Positions 42,429 through 52,008 of a DNA stretch of 64,000 nucleotides are shown piece after piece (the stretch's first letter is position 1; every line of letters begins with the position of its first letter). The DNA comes from Terriglobales bacterium (GTDB lineage Bacteria; Acidobacteriota; Terriglobia; Bryobacterales; Bryobacteraceae), in contig JAIXQP010000040.1 of assembly GCA_027485675.1 (NCBI GenBank), positions 28,077-92,076 on the forward strand, in the 5' to 3' direction. Position numbers and translations under genes: made by a program. The notes below the pieces were generated by a model that searched no databases, was not told where the DNA came from, and saw only the letters and a list, made by a program, of their open reading frames with translations.

Positions 42429-44417
42429 TTGGCCAATCCGGTTGTCACCCTAATTCTGCTCTGGGCGATTTCGCTCGGGGTGATCGGTATTCTGCAGGCT
42501 TGCGGCGCCGGGGTAAGCTTTCGAATTGCGCCGTTAGGGGAAGACTTCAACTGGGTGTACTTTCTGCAGCGCCATGCGGAGTATCCGGCCGCGCGGGCGT
42601 TCTGGGACCACGATGCGCGGAATCCGTTGGCTCCGTGGTGGTATCTGGCGGTGAAGCCGCTGGTGATCGATACGGCCTACGGGTTATTCGCGATCCGCAA
42701 AGTCGTGGACCTGCTCTGCGGCTTGTCGGTCTATGCGCTCGTGTCGACGCTGGGGGGCGCGGCGTACCGGAAGGCGGCGATCTCGGCCGGGGCGTTGGCC
42801 ATCTTGTGGAGCGCATCGGGCATCGTGGGGCAGATCAACTGGACGATGTTAGTGGCGGCATCGGCATCCTTGCTGGCCGTGGCGGTCTATGTGCGCTATC
42901 TCAACAGTGGGCGAAGCGAAGGCGCGTGGGTGGCCGGGAGTCTGTTTCTCTATTTCGTTGCCCTTTCCACTTACTCTCTCCAAGCTTCGGCCTTGTTAGC
43001 GATCGCCGGATTGGGAACGGTTCGCTACGGTTGGCGAAAGGGATGCGCCGACGCCGTGCCTTTTGCCGGCGTGTTCGCGGTGTTTGGCCTGATCTGGGCT
43101 ACGGTAGGCTACGTGCCGGCGGACACCCTGCGCCTTGACGGTTCGGCGCCGCTCCGGCTGGTGCAGTCGCTGGCGGGGTGGTTTTGGGATCCCGTCTACG
43201 GGCATCTGATTCATGAACTTGGGCGGGACTACGTGCCGGAATTGGTGGTATGCCTTGGCGCCGGGGTGTTCCTCGGCGTGGTGTTCCATCGGATCTGCGG
43301 CGAGCCGGGAGAAACGGGGGACGATCGGCGCCTCGCCCTGGAACTGGCCATCGCGGCTTTCGGGATTGGCGCGGCAACGCTGGCGTTGGAGATGACAAGC
43401 GCGTTGTGGGTGCCCGGGACACGGGCGCCGATGATTCAGCAGGTTGTGGCGCCGACGCTGGTGGCCGGCGCGTTGCTTTTGCTGCCGGCGCGGTGGGCAC
43501 GGGGCTTCCGGCTGGCCGCCTTTGCCGCCGTAGCGTTTCTCGCCATGGCGGCAAACGCCCGGCAGACGCGGTGGACGGGGGACCTCGAGCGGATCGCCTC
43601 CGGCTTGCGGGCAGCCGTACCGAAAATCACGTCGCCGACCATGTTCATACTCACCCAGCCCGCGCTCGGCTTGTCCCCCTACAACAGCGACGTCTTTGTG
43701 AAGAATCTCTACCGGTCGAACGAGGTCAACCTCAAGATCTTCTCGCCCGGAAGGCAGGGAGCCGGATTTCCTCCTTACGCCGACCTCACGTTTGGTGCGG
43801 ACGAAAAGGGGCTATGGGCCGAGAACACGATGGGGCATCGGGGATTTATCTTGCGCAAGGCCCACGAGTGGGTGCCTTACAGCCAGGTCATTTTGATGCG
43901 TTACGACGAGACCGGAGTGCGCCGGGTGAGTGTCTTGCGGAAAGAGGAGACCGAGGACTACCAGGTGCGATTCGACCGCACGAAGCCGCTCTACGCCGGC
44001 GAACGGAAACCGGGGCCGCCGGTGGCTTTAGCGCGCTGGGAACTCCAGGGCGCCAAGCCGCCGAAAGACGGCGTGCTCGAACTCCGCGGCCAGCCCGTCG
44101 GCATCGCCCAGCACCCGGTCGCCCTCCAGGCCGATTCCGACTACGTCGTCGAGTTCGAGCTGCGCGGCGAAGGCGATACCCGCGCCTTCTATGCCGACCT
44201 TTATGGCGAGGGCTACGATGCCGCCGAGCAGGACCACATGATCAGCGAACCGCCCGGCCGCGAATTCCATTGGCTTCGTTTCGTAATTTCCTCCGGCGCG
44301 GCGCCCCCTCCCCCAACCTGGCTGCGCCTCGTGAATCCGTCGCCCGGCACGGTGTGGGTGCGTTCGGCGCGAATTTCCCGCCTTGATACCATGGAAGTTG
44401 GCCTACTTCGACCATAA
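42429..44417 (+). CDS. Multi-pass membrane protein with C-terminal module shared with the ArnT-like pair
   Basis: A 662-residue protein. The TTG at 42429 is the first start after an in-frame stop (42420); the next upstream option is closed. About eleven hydrophobic helices cover residues 1-390, with a FNWVYFLQRHAEYPAARAFW loop after helix 1 that may hold catalytic acids. Residues about 400-530 are soluble. The final 120 residues contain AQHPVALQADSDYVVEFELRG, GEGYDAAEQDHM and [12 protein letters not shown], clearly related to the C-terminal modules of the proteins at 26976 and 29489. The membrane part is not obviously homologous to theirs. A glycosyltransferase or sugar-lipid function is inferred. 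Its end overlaps the desulfurase start by 35 bases. Confidence 0.78.
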   Translation: MANPVVTLILLWAISLGVIGILQACGAGVSFRIAPLGEDFNWVYFLQRHAEYPAARAFWDHDARNPLAPWWYLAVKPLVIDTAYGLFAIRKVVDLLCGLSVYALVSTLGGAAYRKAAISAGALAILWSASGIVGQINWTMLVAASASLLAVAVYVRYLNSGRSEGAWVAGSLFLYFVALSTYSLQASALLAIAGLGTVRYGWRKGCADAVPFAGVFAVFGLIWATVGYVPADTLRLDGSAPLRLVQSLAGWFWDPVYGHLIHELGRDYVPELVVCLGAGVFLGVVFHRICGEPGETGDDRRLALELAIAAFGIGAATLALEMTSALWVPGTRAPMIQQVVAPTLVAGALLLLPARWARGFRLAAFAAVAFLAMAANARQTRWTGDLERIASGLRAAVPKITSPTMFILTQPALGLSPYNSDVFVKNLYRSNEVNLKIFSPGRQGAGFPPYADLTFGADEKGLWAENTMGHRGFILRKAHEWVPYSQVILMRYDETGVRRVSVLRKEETEDYQVRFDRTKPLYAGERKPGPPVALARWELQGAKPPKDGVLELRGQPVGIAQHPVALQADSDYVVEFELRGEGDTRAFYADLYGEGYDAAEQDHMISEPPGREFHWLRFVISSGAAPPPPTWLRLVNPSPGTVWVRSARISRLDTMEVGLLRP

Positions 44418-45495
44418 TGCGACAACCCCCGTAGCGCCCGACGTGCTGGCGGCCATGCTGCCCGCGCTGACTGAAGCCTGCGGCAACCCGTCGAGCATCC
44501 ATCGCGATGGCCAGCGGGCCCGCCAGATGGTGGAAACCGCGCGGCGGCAGTTGGCGGTGCGCCTGGGCTGCTCGCCGAAAGAGATCGTGTTTACAAGCGG
44601 AGGCACGGAGGCCAACAACCTCGCGCTCTCCCTGCCGGCGCGGCACGTGGTCACTAGCGCCATCGAGCATCCGGCCGTCGCGCAGACGCTAGGCCGCCGG
44701 GATGCCATCACTGTCGTAGCGCCCAATCGCGACGGCCTGATCACCCCGGAGCTGCTGCGCGCGGCCATGCGGCCGGAGACGGACCTGGTCTCTGTCATGC
44801 ACGCCAACAATGAGTTCGGCACGGTGCAGCCGCTGGCTGCTTTGGCCGCCGTGGCGCATGAGTTTGGCGCCCTGTTCCATTCGGACGGCGTGCAGGCGCC
44901 GGGGCGGATGGCCGTCGATGTCGCGGCGTTGGGCGTGGATCTCTATTCCGTCAGCGGCCATAAGATGTACGGCCCGAAGGGCGTGGGCGCGCTGTACGTC
45001 CGCAAGGGCGTCGAACTGGCGCCGCAACTGTTCGGCGGCCGGCATGAAAGCGGCCGGCGGGCCGGAACGGAGAACGTGCCGGGCATCGTGGCGCTGGGTG
45101 CGGCGGCGGCGCGGCCCTTGACCGACACGGCGGAGCTGCGAGACCGTCTCGAAGCGGGCATTCTGGCCGCGGTGCCGGAGGCGGTGGTGCAGGGCGCGGG
45201 CGCCCCCCGGCTGCCCAATACGGCGAACATTCGCTTTGCCGGCCTCGAAGGCGAAGCGCTGGTGATCGCGCTCGACCTGCGCGGCTTTTCGGTCTCCTCC
45301 GGCGCGGCCTGTTCGTCGGGCGCCGTGGAGCCCTCCCCGGCGCTGCTGGCGCTGGGCCTGACGAAAACGGAGGCCAAAAGCTGCATCCGATTTTCGCTGG
45401 GTGAATCGAATACCCTGGATGAGGTAGAGGCGTTGATTGCGGCCGTGAGCGCCGCGGTGGCGCATCTGCGGAAGCTTTCCCCCACTTATGTCTAA
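44383..45495 (+). CDS. Cysteine desulfurase (NifS/IscS type)
   Basis: A 370-residue PLP-dependent enzyme releasing sulfur from cysteine. Motifs: [11 protein letters not shown] at the N-terminus, [37 protein letters not shown] with the PLP lysine, and the active-site cysteine loop SSGAACSSG. The start is TTG at 44383 or TTG at 44398 (the latter begins [10 protein letters not shown]); both lie inside the 3' end of the upstream gene. The stop overlaps mnmA by 8 bases, strongly suggesting that it supplies persulfide sulfur to MnmA for tRNA thiolation. It lacks other isc/suf genes beside it. Confidence 0.94.
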   Translation: MIPWKLAYFDHNATTPVAPDVLAAMLPALTEACGNPSSIHRDGQRARQMVETARRQLAVRLGCSPKEIVFTSGGTEANNLALSLPARHVVTSAIEHPAVAQTLGRRDAITVVAPNRDGLITPELLRAAMRPETDLVSVMHANNEFGTVQPLAALAAVAHEFGALFHSDGVQAPGRMAVDVAALGVDLYSVSGHKMYGPKGVGALYVRKGVELAPQLFGGRHESGRRAGTENVPGIVALGAAAARPLTDTAELRDRLEAGILAAVPEAVVQGAGAPRLPNTANIRFAGLEGEALVIALDLRGFSVSSGAACSSGAVEPSPALLALGLTKTEAKSCIRFSLGESNTLDEVEALIAAVSAAVAHLRKLSPTYV

Positions 45496-46588
45496 TGGAT
45501 TGATTGCGGTCGCCATGTCCGGCGGCGTGGATTCGTCGGCCGTTGCCGCGCTGCTCAAGCGCGAGGGGCGGAACATTGTGGGCATGACGATGCAGCTCTG
45601 GAACCAGCGGCGGCTGCCGGAACTGGCGGCGGAGAGCGCCTCCGGCCGCTGCTGTTCGATCGATGACGTCTATGACGCACGATACGTCTCGCAGTATCTG
45701 GGCATCCCCTATTACGTCGTGAACTTCGAGGATCAGTTCGAACAGCACGTGGTACGGCCCTTCGTCGACGACTATCTGCAGGGCCGGACGCCCATCCCCT
45801 GCACGCTGTGCAATAACTTCATCAAGTTCGAGACGTTTCTTGAGATGGCGGCCGGCATCGGCGCCGAGAAGATCGCCACCGGCCATTATGCCCGGGTCTC
45901 CTACGACGAAGCCTCCGGACGGTATCAACTGCGGCGCGCCGTTGATGGAACAAAAGACCAGACCTATTTCCTGCTCGGCCTCACGCAGGCCCAATTGGCC
46001 AAGACGCTCTTCCCGCTCGGCGAGATGCTGAAGACCGAGACCCGGGAGTTGGCGCGGGAGGCCGGCTTGCCGGTGGCCGAGAAGCAGGATTCCCAAGAGA
46101 TCTGTTTCGTGCCGAACGGCGACTATGCGGCCTTCATCGCGGCCTACGCCAGGGAGCAGGGCATCGCCGTGCCGGAGGGCGGCGGCGAAATTGTGACGCA
46201 AACCGGCCAGGTGGTCGGCCGGCACGCCGGTTTCCATAACTACACCGTGGGCCAGCGGCGCGGGCTGGGGGTGGCGGCGGCCGAGCCGTTGTATGTCATC
46301 GCCACCGAACCGGCCGCCAACCGCGTGAAGGTGGGCGGTCCCGAGGATCTGTTGACCACGCGGATGACGGTCCGCGACATGAACTGGATCTCGATTGCCG
46401 AGCCGGCTGAACCCATCCGGGCGCAGGTGCGCATCCGGAACCGGCACGTTCCGGCGCCGGCGACGCTGCGCGTGGTAGAGGGCCGGGTGGAGGTCGACTT
46501 CGACCAGCCGCAGCGCGCCGTCACCCCGGGCCAGGGGGCCGCTGTCTATGACGGCGACCTGGTGCTGGGAGGCGGGTGGATTGCGTAG
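45488..46588 (+). CDS. mnmA: tRNA-specific 2-thiouridylase MnmA
   Basis: A 366-residue enzyme that thiolates U34 of Glu, Gln and Lys tRNAs. Motifs: [16 protein letters not shown] (PP-loop), [10 protein letters not shown] with the first catalytic cysteine, [24 protein letters not shown] and [13 protein letters not shown] with the second cysteine. The C-terminal beta-barrel domain starts near [15 protein letters not shown]. Length and order are normal. The start overlaps the cysteine desulfurase gene by 8 bases, and its own end overlaps the acyltransferase start at 46581, so the three form one compact operon. Confidence 0.95.
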   Translation: MSNGLIAVAMSGGVDSSAVAALLKREGRNIVGMTMQLWNQRRLPELAAESASGRCCSIDDVYDARYVSQYLGIPYYVVNFEDQFEQHVVRPFVDDYLQGRTPIPCTLCNNFIKFETFLEMAAGIGAEKIATGHYARVSYDEASGRYQLRRAVDGTKDQTYFLLGLTQAQLAKTLFPLGEMLKTETRELAREAGLPVAEKQDSQEICFVPNGDYAAFIAAYAREQGIAVPEGGGEIVTQTGQVVGRHAGFHNYTVGQRRGLGVAAAEPLYVIATEPAANRVKVGGPEDLLTTRMTVRDMNWISIAEPAEPIRAQVRIRNRHVPAPATLRVVEGRVEVDFDQPQRAVTPGQGAAVYDGDLVLGGGWIA

Positions 46589-47465
46589 CGAGCGGCGAAA
46601 CCGGCTGGAGTACTGGTTAGTCCGCCTGATTCTCGCCACGGTGAGTTACGGGCCTACGCGGTTTCTCGGGCCGGTGTACGCGAAACTGCTGGATCTGGCG
46701 GTTCCCAAGTTACGGCGCGTGGCGCGGCGGAACTGCGAACTGACGGGGATGGATCCGCGCCTCATCGACGGCGTGTTTCGTTCCATTGGACGCATGCTGG
46801 TGTGCTTTGCGCGGTTCCCGCGCATCAACCAGGAAAACGTGCGGGAGTGGATTCGGTACGAAGGTTTTGAGCACTACGAAGCGGCCAAGGCGAAAGGCAA
46901 GGGGGTGCTGTTCGCCACCCTGCACCTGGGCAATTGGGAGCTCTCCGCCTACGCCCATGCGTTGCTTACCGAGCCGATGCACATCATTGTGCGGCCGCTC
47001 GATAATCCGTTGCTCGACGCCCTCGTGCGCAAGCGGCGCACGGGGAGCGGGAACATCGTCTTCGGGAAGTCGGATGGCATCCGGCCGATCTACCGCGCGC
47101 TTGAGGCCAATCAGCCGGTTGGCATTCTGGTGGATCAGAATGTGGGTCTCGACGACGGCCTGTTCGTGAACTTCTTTGGCCGGAAGGCGTGCGTGAGTCC
47201 GACCTTCGCCAAGCTGGCGGCGCGGACCGGCGCGACGGTGATCCCGGGTTACGCGGTGTGGTCCAACGAAGAGCGGAAATATATTCTGCGGTTTGACCCA
47301 CCGGTGGGGATCACTGGAAACGTTCTGGTGGACACGCAGCGGATTCAGAATGCGCTCGAGCGGGCGATCCGGGCTTATCCGGACCAATGGCTCTGGATTC
47401 ATCGGCGCTGGAAGACGCGGCCGCCGGGGGAATCCCCCATATATGAGGGGGCTGCAGAGGGGTAA
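46581..47465 (+). CDS. LpxL/HtrB-like lipid A acyltransferase
   Basis: A 294-residue membrane-associated acyltransferase. The preferred start is TTG 46581, with GGAGGCGGG just upstream and an 8-base overlap with mnmA. The N-terminal helix ([20 protein letters not shown]) anchors it. The catalytic motif is [13 protein letters not shown] (the HxxxxE/D dyad), followed by [17 protein letters not shown] and [22 protein letters not shown], the acyltransferase motif III region. It probably adds a secondary acyl chain to lipid A or another lipid, acting at the inner leaflet. The functional link to mnmA is only positional. Confidence 0.85.
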   Translation: MRSERRNRLEYWLVRLILATVSYGPTRFLGPVYAKLLDLAVPKLRRVARRNCELTGMDPRLIDGVFRSIGRMLVCFARFPRINQENVREWIRYEGFEHYEAAKAKGKGVLFATLHLGNWELSAYAHALLTEPMHIIVRPLDNPLLDALVRKRRTGSGNIVFGKSDGIRPIYRALEANQPVGILVDQNVGLDDGLFVNFFGRKACVSPTFAKLAARTGATVIPGYAVWSNEERKYILRFDPPVGITGNVLVDTQRIQNALERAIRAYPDQWLWIHRRWKTRPPGESPIYEGAAEG

Positions 47466-47543
47466 GGGGGTAACCCTCAGAGGGTATTAGGGCAAACTTT
47501 TTCTTTACTGGTTCTGGTAGTCCTGTTACTCTCAGAGCAACCG

Positions 47544-50174
47544 ATGCTGTCCCGACTGGCCCTATCTCTAACCCTTCTGTGTGGCCTTCTGCAAGCGCAA
47601 CAGGTCACGATCACAGTGTCGCCCACTACGGCGACGCTTCGCGTCAACGAGACCCGTAGCTTTTCGGCTACCGTAAGAAACACAACGAATACTGCCGTCC
47701 ACTGGACGGCGACGGCTGGAACCATCACCGCGGGGGGGCAGTTCACGGCGCCGTCGGCGATCCCCGCCGGTGGCACGGTAACGGTGCGGGCGACCTCGGT
47801 GGCCGATCAGACGAAGTCCGCCACGGCGATGGTGACGATCCAGAACGCCCGTCCGACGATTACTTCCCTCGCTCCGTCGGCGGTGAACACAGGCCTCGCC
47901 TATACCCTGCGGATCATCGGGACCAACTTCCTGCCCACGAGCACGGTAACGCTCGAAGGGAGACCGGCGACTCCGCGGTTTCTCAGTTCGACGGAGCTGG
48001 AGGTTTCGGCCGTGGCCGAGAATGCAGCGGGTAACTCGATTGACGTGATCGTCTCGAATCCCGATCCTGGCGCGTCGGCTAGTAATACGCGGGGCCTGAC
48101 GGTCAATGCCCCGGTAAGGGTAACGATCTCGCCTACCTCCACGACAATCCGGGGCGGCGCCACAGCGAAATTCAACGCGTTTGTCTCGAATACCTCAGTG
48201 ACGACCGTGGATTGGTTCGTCAATGAGATTCCCGGTGGAAACGCCATTGTGGGAACCGTGGATTCGACGGGCCTCTATACGGCGCCTGGCGCGCCGCCCT
48301 CCGGGCGAGTGGAGGTGAAGGCGGTCAGCCGCCACGACGCTCGCGGCTTTGCGGTGGCGACCGTGACGCTGCAAAATCCAATCCCCGTGCTGAGCAGCGT
48401 AACGCCGACGTCGGCCAAAACGGGAACCCCGGCGGCGCCCCTCGTGCAACTTTCTCCGCTGAATCCGACCCTGTCCGTAGCGCCGCAGAGCGGCAACACG
48501 ACCACGTTCACCTTAACCGGATCTTTGTTTACGCCGACTTCGAAGGTGTTTCTCGGCGCGCTCGAACTCCCGGTGACGTTCGTAAACGGCGGCCAGTTGC
48601 GGGCGACGGCGATCTTGACGCCTGTCGTCGGGCAGTTGACGACCCTGCGGGTGGTGAACCCGGCGCCCGGCGGCGGTGAGTCAGCCCGGTTGGTGGTGCG
48701 AGTGGAGAACGCCCAGGAGTTAATGAGTTACGGGACGGCGGTGCGCTTGCTGGAGCAGGCGGGTTTTGGGGCCGATCCGGCGGCCATCGCCAAGGTGCAG
48801 GCCATGGGCCGCGGCGCCTGGCTGGCCTCCCAGTTCCAGGCGCCGGTGACGCCTCTGCCGGATGCGCTGCCTCCGACTGGGGGCGGCTCGCAGGAAGGCA
48901 TGGGGCGACTGCAGACCACGTGGATTACCAACGCGCTCACCGCGCCAGACCAGCTTCGCCACCGGGTAGCCTTTGCGCTGCATTCGATTCTGGTGGTTTC
49001 GGCCCTCGACCTCCCGGAGCACCGGCAGTATGTGCCTTACCTCCGGATTCTGCATGAAGGGGCTTTCGGGAACTACCGGCAGTTACTCGAGCGGATCACG
49101 TTGAATCCCGCGATGGGGCGCTATTTGAACATGCTCAATAACGCTAAGGCGAACCCCGCGCGAAACACCGTTGCCAATGAGAACTACGCCCGGGAATTGA
49201 TGCAGCTGTTCACCATCGGTCTCGTGGAACTGAACCCGAACGGAACCCCGAAGACGGGCAATCCGGCGAGTTACGACGAATCGCATGTCTCGGAACTCGC
49301 CAAGGTGTTTACCGGCTGGACTTCGGCCCCGATGAACGGGGAGGCGCCCCGCTTCCGGGCGCCGGACAACTGGGCGGAACCCATGATTCCGATTGAAGCG
49401 GAACACGATACGACCGCCAAGGCGATCTTGCCCGGCGTCACCCTGCCGGCCGGCCAGATGGCGCGGCAGGATCTGGCGGCGGCTTTGGATGCGATCTTTA
49501 ATCATCCCAACGTGGGACCGTTCGTCTCCTACCGGCTGATTCAGCGGCTGGTGACCTCGAACCCTTCGCCGGCCTACGTCGAGCGGGTGGCGCGGGTGTT
49601 TAACAGCAACAGCCGGGGCGTCCGCGGCGATTTGAAAGAGGTGGTGGAGGCGATTTTGACCGACTCCGAAGCGGGTACGGGCCCCGGGGCATATACGGAG
49701 ATGAGCGCCGACCAAGGGTCGTTGCGCGAACCGCTGGCGCTGACCTTGAACCTGATCCGCGCGCTCGACATGCGGTCCAACGGAGGACTGGCCAGCACCA
49801 TCAATGGTGTGGGGCAAAACCTGTTCCACCCCGGCAGCGTCTTCAGCTACTTCTCGCCGTTTTCAAGGCCAGGACCGGAGTTTCAAGCCCTGAACGCCAC
49901 GACGGCGATGAACGCGGTGAACCTGATCTACCGGCTGGCGAGCAACGGATTGGGCAACGCCGCGGTGCTCGATCTCAATCCCTGGGATCAGTTGGCGACA
50001 AACCCGGACGCCCTGATTTCGGCGGCGGCGAACGCCCTGAATCGCGGGTTGTTGTCCAGTAACGCCCGAGCGATTATCCTGCAAGCGGTTAATGCGCAGA
50101 CGAGCAACCGGATGAAGGCCATTACGGCGCTGTATCTGGTCGGTTCCTCTCCGCAGGTCCTGGTGAAACGGTAA
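47544..50174 (+). CDS. Secreted protein with Ig-like/TIG repeats and a C-terminal DUF1800 domain
   Basis: An 876-residue protein with a signal peptide (MLSRLALSLTLLCGLLQAQ). Residues about 20-100 form a bacterial Ig-like domain (VTITVSPTTATLRVNETRSF, VHWTATAGTITAGGQFTAPS). A TIG/IPT-type domain follows (ITSLAPSAVNTG to ISPTSTTI), then a second Ig-like and a second TIG-like segment up to about residue 390. From SYGTAVRLLEQAGFGADP to the end is DUF1800, with HRVAFALHSILVVSALD, NENYARELMQLFTIGLVE and VAKVFTGWTSAP-like stretches. DUF1800 proteins are exported and typically encoded next to a DUF1501 partner, as here (50188). The function is unknown. Their Ig/TIG part suggests surface display. Confidence 0.92.
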   Translation: MLSRLALSLTLLCGLLQAQQVTITVSPTTATLRVNETRSFSATVRNTTNTAVHWTATAGTITAGGQFTAPSAIPAGGTVTVRATSVADQTKSATAMVTIQNARPTITSLAPSAVNTGLAYTLRIIGTNFLPTSTVTLEGRPATPRFLSSTELEVSAVAENAAGNSIDVIVSNPDPGASASNTRGLTVNAPVRVTISPTSTTIRGGATAKFNAFVSNTSVTTVDWFVNEIPGGNAIVGTVDSTGLYTAPGAPPSGRVEVKAVSRHDARGFAVATVTLQNPIPVLSSVTPTSAKTGTPAAPLVQLSPLNPTLSVAPQSGNTTTFTLTGSLFTPTSKVFLGALELPVTFVNGGQLRATAILTPVVGQLTTLRVVNPAPGGGESARLVVRVENAQELMSYGTAVRLLEQAGFGADPAAIAKVQAMGRGAWLASQFQAPVTPLPDALPPTGGGSQEGMGRLQTTWITNALTAPDQLRHRVAFALHSILVVSALDLPEHRQYVPYLRILHEGAFGNYRQLLERITLNPAMGRYLNMLNNAKANPARNTVANENYARELMQLFTIGLVELNPNGTPKTGNPASYDESHVSELAKVFTGWTSAPMNGEAPRFRAPDNWAEPMIPIEAEHDTTAKAILPGVTLPAGQMARQDLAAALDAIFNHPNVGPFVSYRLIQRLVTSNPSPAYVERVARVFNSNSRGVRGDLKEVVEAILTDSEAGTGPGAYTEMSADQGSLREPLALTLNLIRALDMRSNGGLASTINGVGQNLFHPGSVFSYFSPFSRPGPEFQALNATTAMNAVNLIYRLASNGLGNAAVLDLNPWDQLATNPDALISAAANALNRGLLSSNARAIILQAVNAQTSNRMKAITALYLVGSSPQVLVKR

Positions 50175-50187
50175 ACAAGGAAACAAT

Positions 50188-51573
50188 ATGGCACTCTCTT
50201 CAGCACGTCGACATGCCGGTTTGCTTGCCAATCGCCGGGCTTTCCTGCGGTTTGGCTGCCAGGCGGTAACTGGCTTGGGCGCCGCCGGAGCGCTGGGGCA
50301 GCTAGGCGGAATCAACGCCCTGGCCCAAACAGCGAACACCGGCTACAAAGCGCTGGTATGCATCTTTTTGTTCGGGGGCAGCGATGCGAATGACATGCTG
50401 ATTCCCACCGACGACGCCGGCTACGCCGCCTATTCCGGCGTCCGGCGAAACATCGCGATTCCGCGGGCGAACCTGCTGCAGGCTACGAGCCAGGGCAGTT
50501 CGACTTACGGGCTTCCTCCCTCCATGCCGGGCCTGCATACGCTGTTCCAGACCGGCAAAGCGGCCGTTGTGTCCAACGTCGGCATGCTGGTGCGGCCGCT
50601 CACGCGAGCGCAGTACCGGGCCAATCAGCAGCCCGTGCCGAGCAATCTGTTCTCTCACTCCGACCAGCAGCAGCAGTGGCAAACGGCCACGCCGGTCGGC
50701 ATCTCGCAGTCCGGGTGGGCCGGACGGATCGCCGACCAGGTCCTGCCGCTGAACACTCCCTCGCTATTTCCGGCCGCGGTTTCCGTGAATGGCAACTCCA
50801 TCTTCCTGGTGGGCCAGCAGACCCAACCCTCGCAGATCGCCTCGCCAAACATCAACGTCAACGGTCAGCAGAACCGGCCGGGTGACCTTGAGCGGCTGAA
50901 CGCGCTCCAGCAGATCCTTACCCTGTCGAGCGGAGTGACCCTGGTGCAAGCCGCCGGAAGCCGCATTAACGACTCGCTCGTCGTCCTGCGGCAGGCCAAC
51001 GACGCCTTTGCCACGTTGCCGAACCTGACCACGCCGTTCCCGACGACCTCCATCGGCAACCAGCTCCGCCAGATCGTCCGTCTGATTCAGATTCGTGGGG
51101 CGGTGGGCTTGCAGCGGCAGATCTTCTTCTGCTCGCAGGGCGGCTACGATACGCATGAGGACCAGCCGAACCGGCAGCCGCAGCTCCTGGCCGACCTGAG
51201 CGCGGCCATGCTCGCCTTCAATCTGGCGATGGATGAGTTAGGACTCGCCAATCAGGTGACCCTGTTCACCGAGTCCGAATTCAGCCGCACCTTCCAACCC
51301 AACGCCAGCAACGGTACCGACCACGCCTGGGGCGGCCATCAGTTCGTGACCGGCGGAGCGGTGCAAAGCGGCTTCTATGGCACCTATCCGAGTATGATCC
51401 TGAATGGCTCCGACGATTCGGGCAGCCGCGGCAACTGGATTCCGTCCATCTCGCTCGACCAGTACGGCGCGACGCTGGCTAAATGGTTCGGCGTACCGGA
51501 GAGCGGGTTGGCGACGGTTTTCCCCAATCTGGCGAATTTCCCGACGGCGGATCTCGGCTTCTTCAAAACCTAA
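50188..51573 (+). CDS. Tat-exported DUF1501 protein, partner of DUF1800
   Basis: A 461-residue DUF1501 protein with a twin-arginine signal ([24 protein letters not shown], cleavage near ALAQ). It keeps [20 protein letters not shown] at the start of the mature domain, [12 protein letters not shown] with a metal-type His-Asp pair, [10 protein letters not shown] in the second half, and [13 protein letters not shown] with NGTDHAWGG near the end; these are standard positions of this sulfatase-like family. An AAGGA sequence precedes the ATG by 7-8 bases. It follows the DUF1800 gene after 13 bases. Compared with the DUF1501 protein at 6420, it belongs to another subfamily (partner DUF1800 instead of DUF1549). 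Its last 4 bases overlap the end of the convergent thioredoxin gene. Confidence 0.92.
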   Translation: MALSSARRHAGLLANRRAFLRFGCQAVTGLGAAGALGQLGGINALAQTANTGYKALVCIFLFGGSDANDMLIPTDDAGYAAYSGVRRNIAIPRANLLQATSQGSSTYGLPPSMPGLHTLFQTGKAAVVSNVGMLVRPLTRAQYRANQQPVPSNLFSHSDQQQQWQTATPVGISQSGWAGRIADQVLPLNTPSLFPAAVSVNGNSIFLVGQQTQPSQIASPNINVNGQQNRPGDLERLNALQQILTLSSGVTLVQAAGSRINDSLVVLRQANDAFATLPNLTTPFPTTSIGNQLRQIVRLIQIRGAVGLQRQIFFCSQGGYDTHEDQPNRQPQLLADLSAAMLAFNLAMDELGLANQVTLFTESEFSRTFQPNASNGTDHAWGGHQFVTGGAVQSGFYGTYPSMILNGSDDSGSRGNWIPSISLDQYGATLAKWFGVPESGLATVFPNLANFPTADLGFFKT

Positions 51574-52001
51574 GCTTCAAGCCAGCTCCGCATCTGCGCG
51601 CGTGGGACCACCCCGGCCTGCTGGCGGACCACCTGGCCGTTGCGGAAGACGATGAAGTTGGGAATCGATTGGATCCGGTACCGCGCGGCCAACGCCGGCT
51701 GCGCCTCCGTATCCACCTTGAGCACGATGGCGCGGCCCTCCATCTCGGCGGCGAGCTTCTCTACTTCGGGAGCCGCCATGAGACAGGGCCCGCACCAAGA
51801 GGCCCAGAAATCGACGAGCACGGGGACCTCGGCGGCGCTGAGGATTTCGGCGAAGGCTTCGGCATCGACGGGCAGCGCCTTGGCCAACGCCGGCAGGGCC
51901 GATTTGCATTTGCCGCAGCGCCCGCGATGGGCCAGGTGGGCCGCGGGAATCCGGTTGCCGGCGCCACATTGGCCGCAGGGGATGATGTGAGAGTAGGCCA
52001 T
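51570..52001 (-). CDS. trxC: Thioredoxin-2 (TrxC-type) with N-terminal zinc ribbon
   Basis: A 143-residue thioredoxin. The N-terminal [11 protein letters not shown] and [10 protein letters not shown] form the two CxxC pairs of a zinc ribbon, the feature that separates TrxC from TrxA. The active site is [11 protein letters not shown]. The cis-proline loop is [13 protein letters not shown]. Such proteins reduce disulfides in the cytoplasm, often under oxidative stress. It starts 7 bases after the Het-C gene stop on the same strand, so it may be read through from there. Convergent with the DUF1501 gene. Confidence 0.93.
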   Translation of the reverse strand: MAYSHIIPCGQCGAGNRIPAAHLAHRGRCGKCKSALPALAKALPVDAEAFAEILSAAEVPVLVDFWASWCGPCLMAAPEVEKLAAEMEGRAIVLKVDTEAQPALAARYRIQSIPNFIVFRNGQVVRQQAGVVPRAQMRSWLEA

Positions 52002-52008
52002 GATGGCC

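Noticed and set aside
44951..46639. 562-codon open frame on the minus strand over the desulfurase and mnmA genes
   Set aside because: Both plus-strand genes are certain by motif; the antisense product is Arg/Pro-rich without domain signals.
47424..47510. Intrinsic terminator after the acyltransferase gene
   Set aside because: The region has G/C runs and a palindrome ACCCTCAGAGGGT followed by a T-rich stretch, but the loop is too small and the tail too far away for a convincing terminator.
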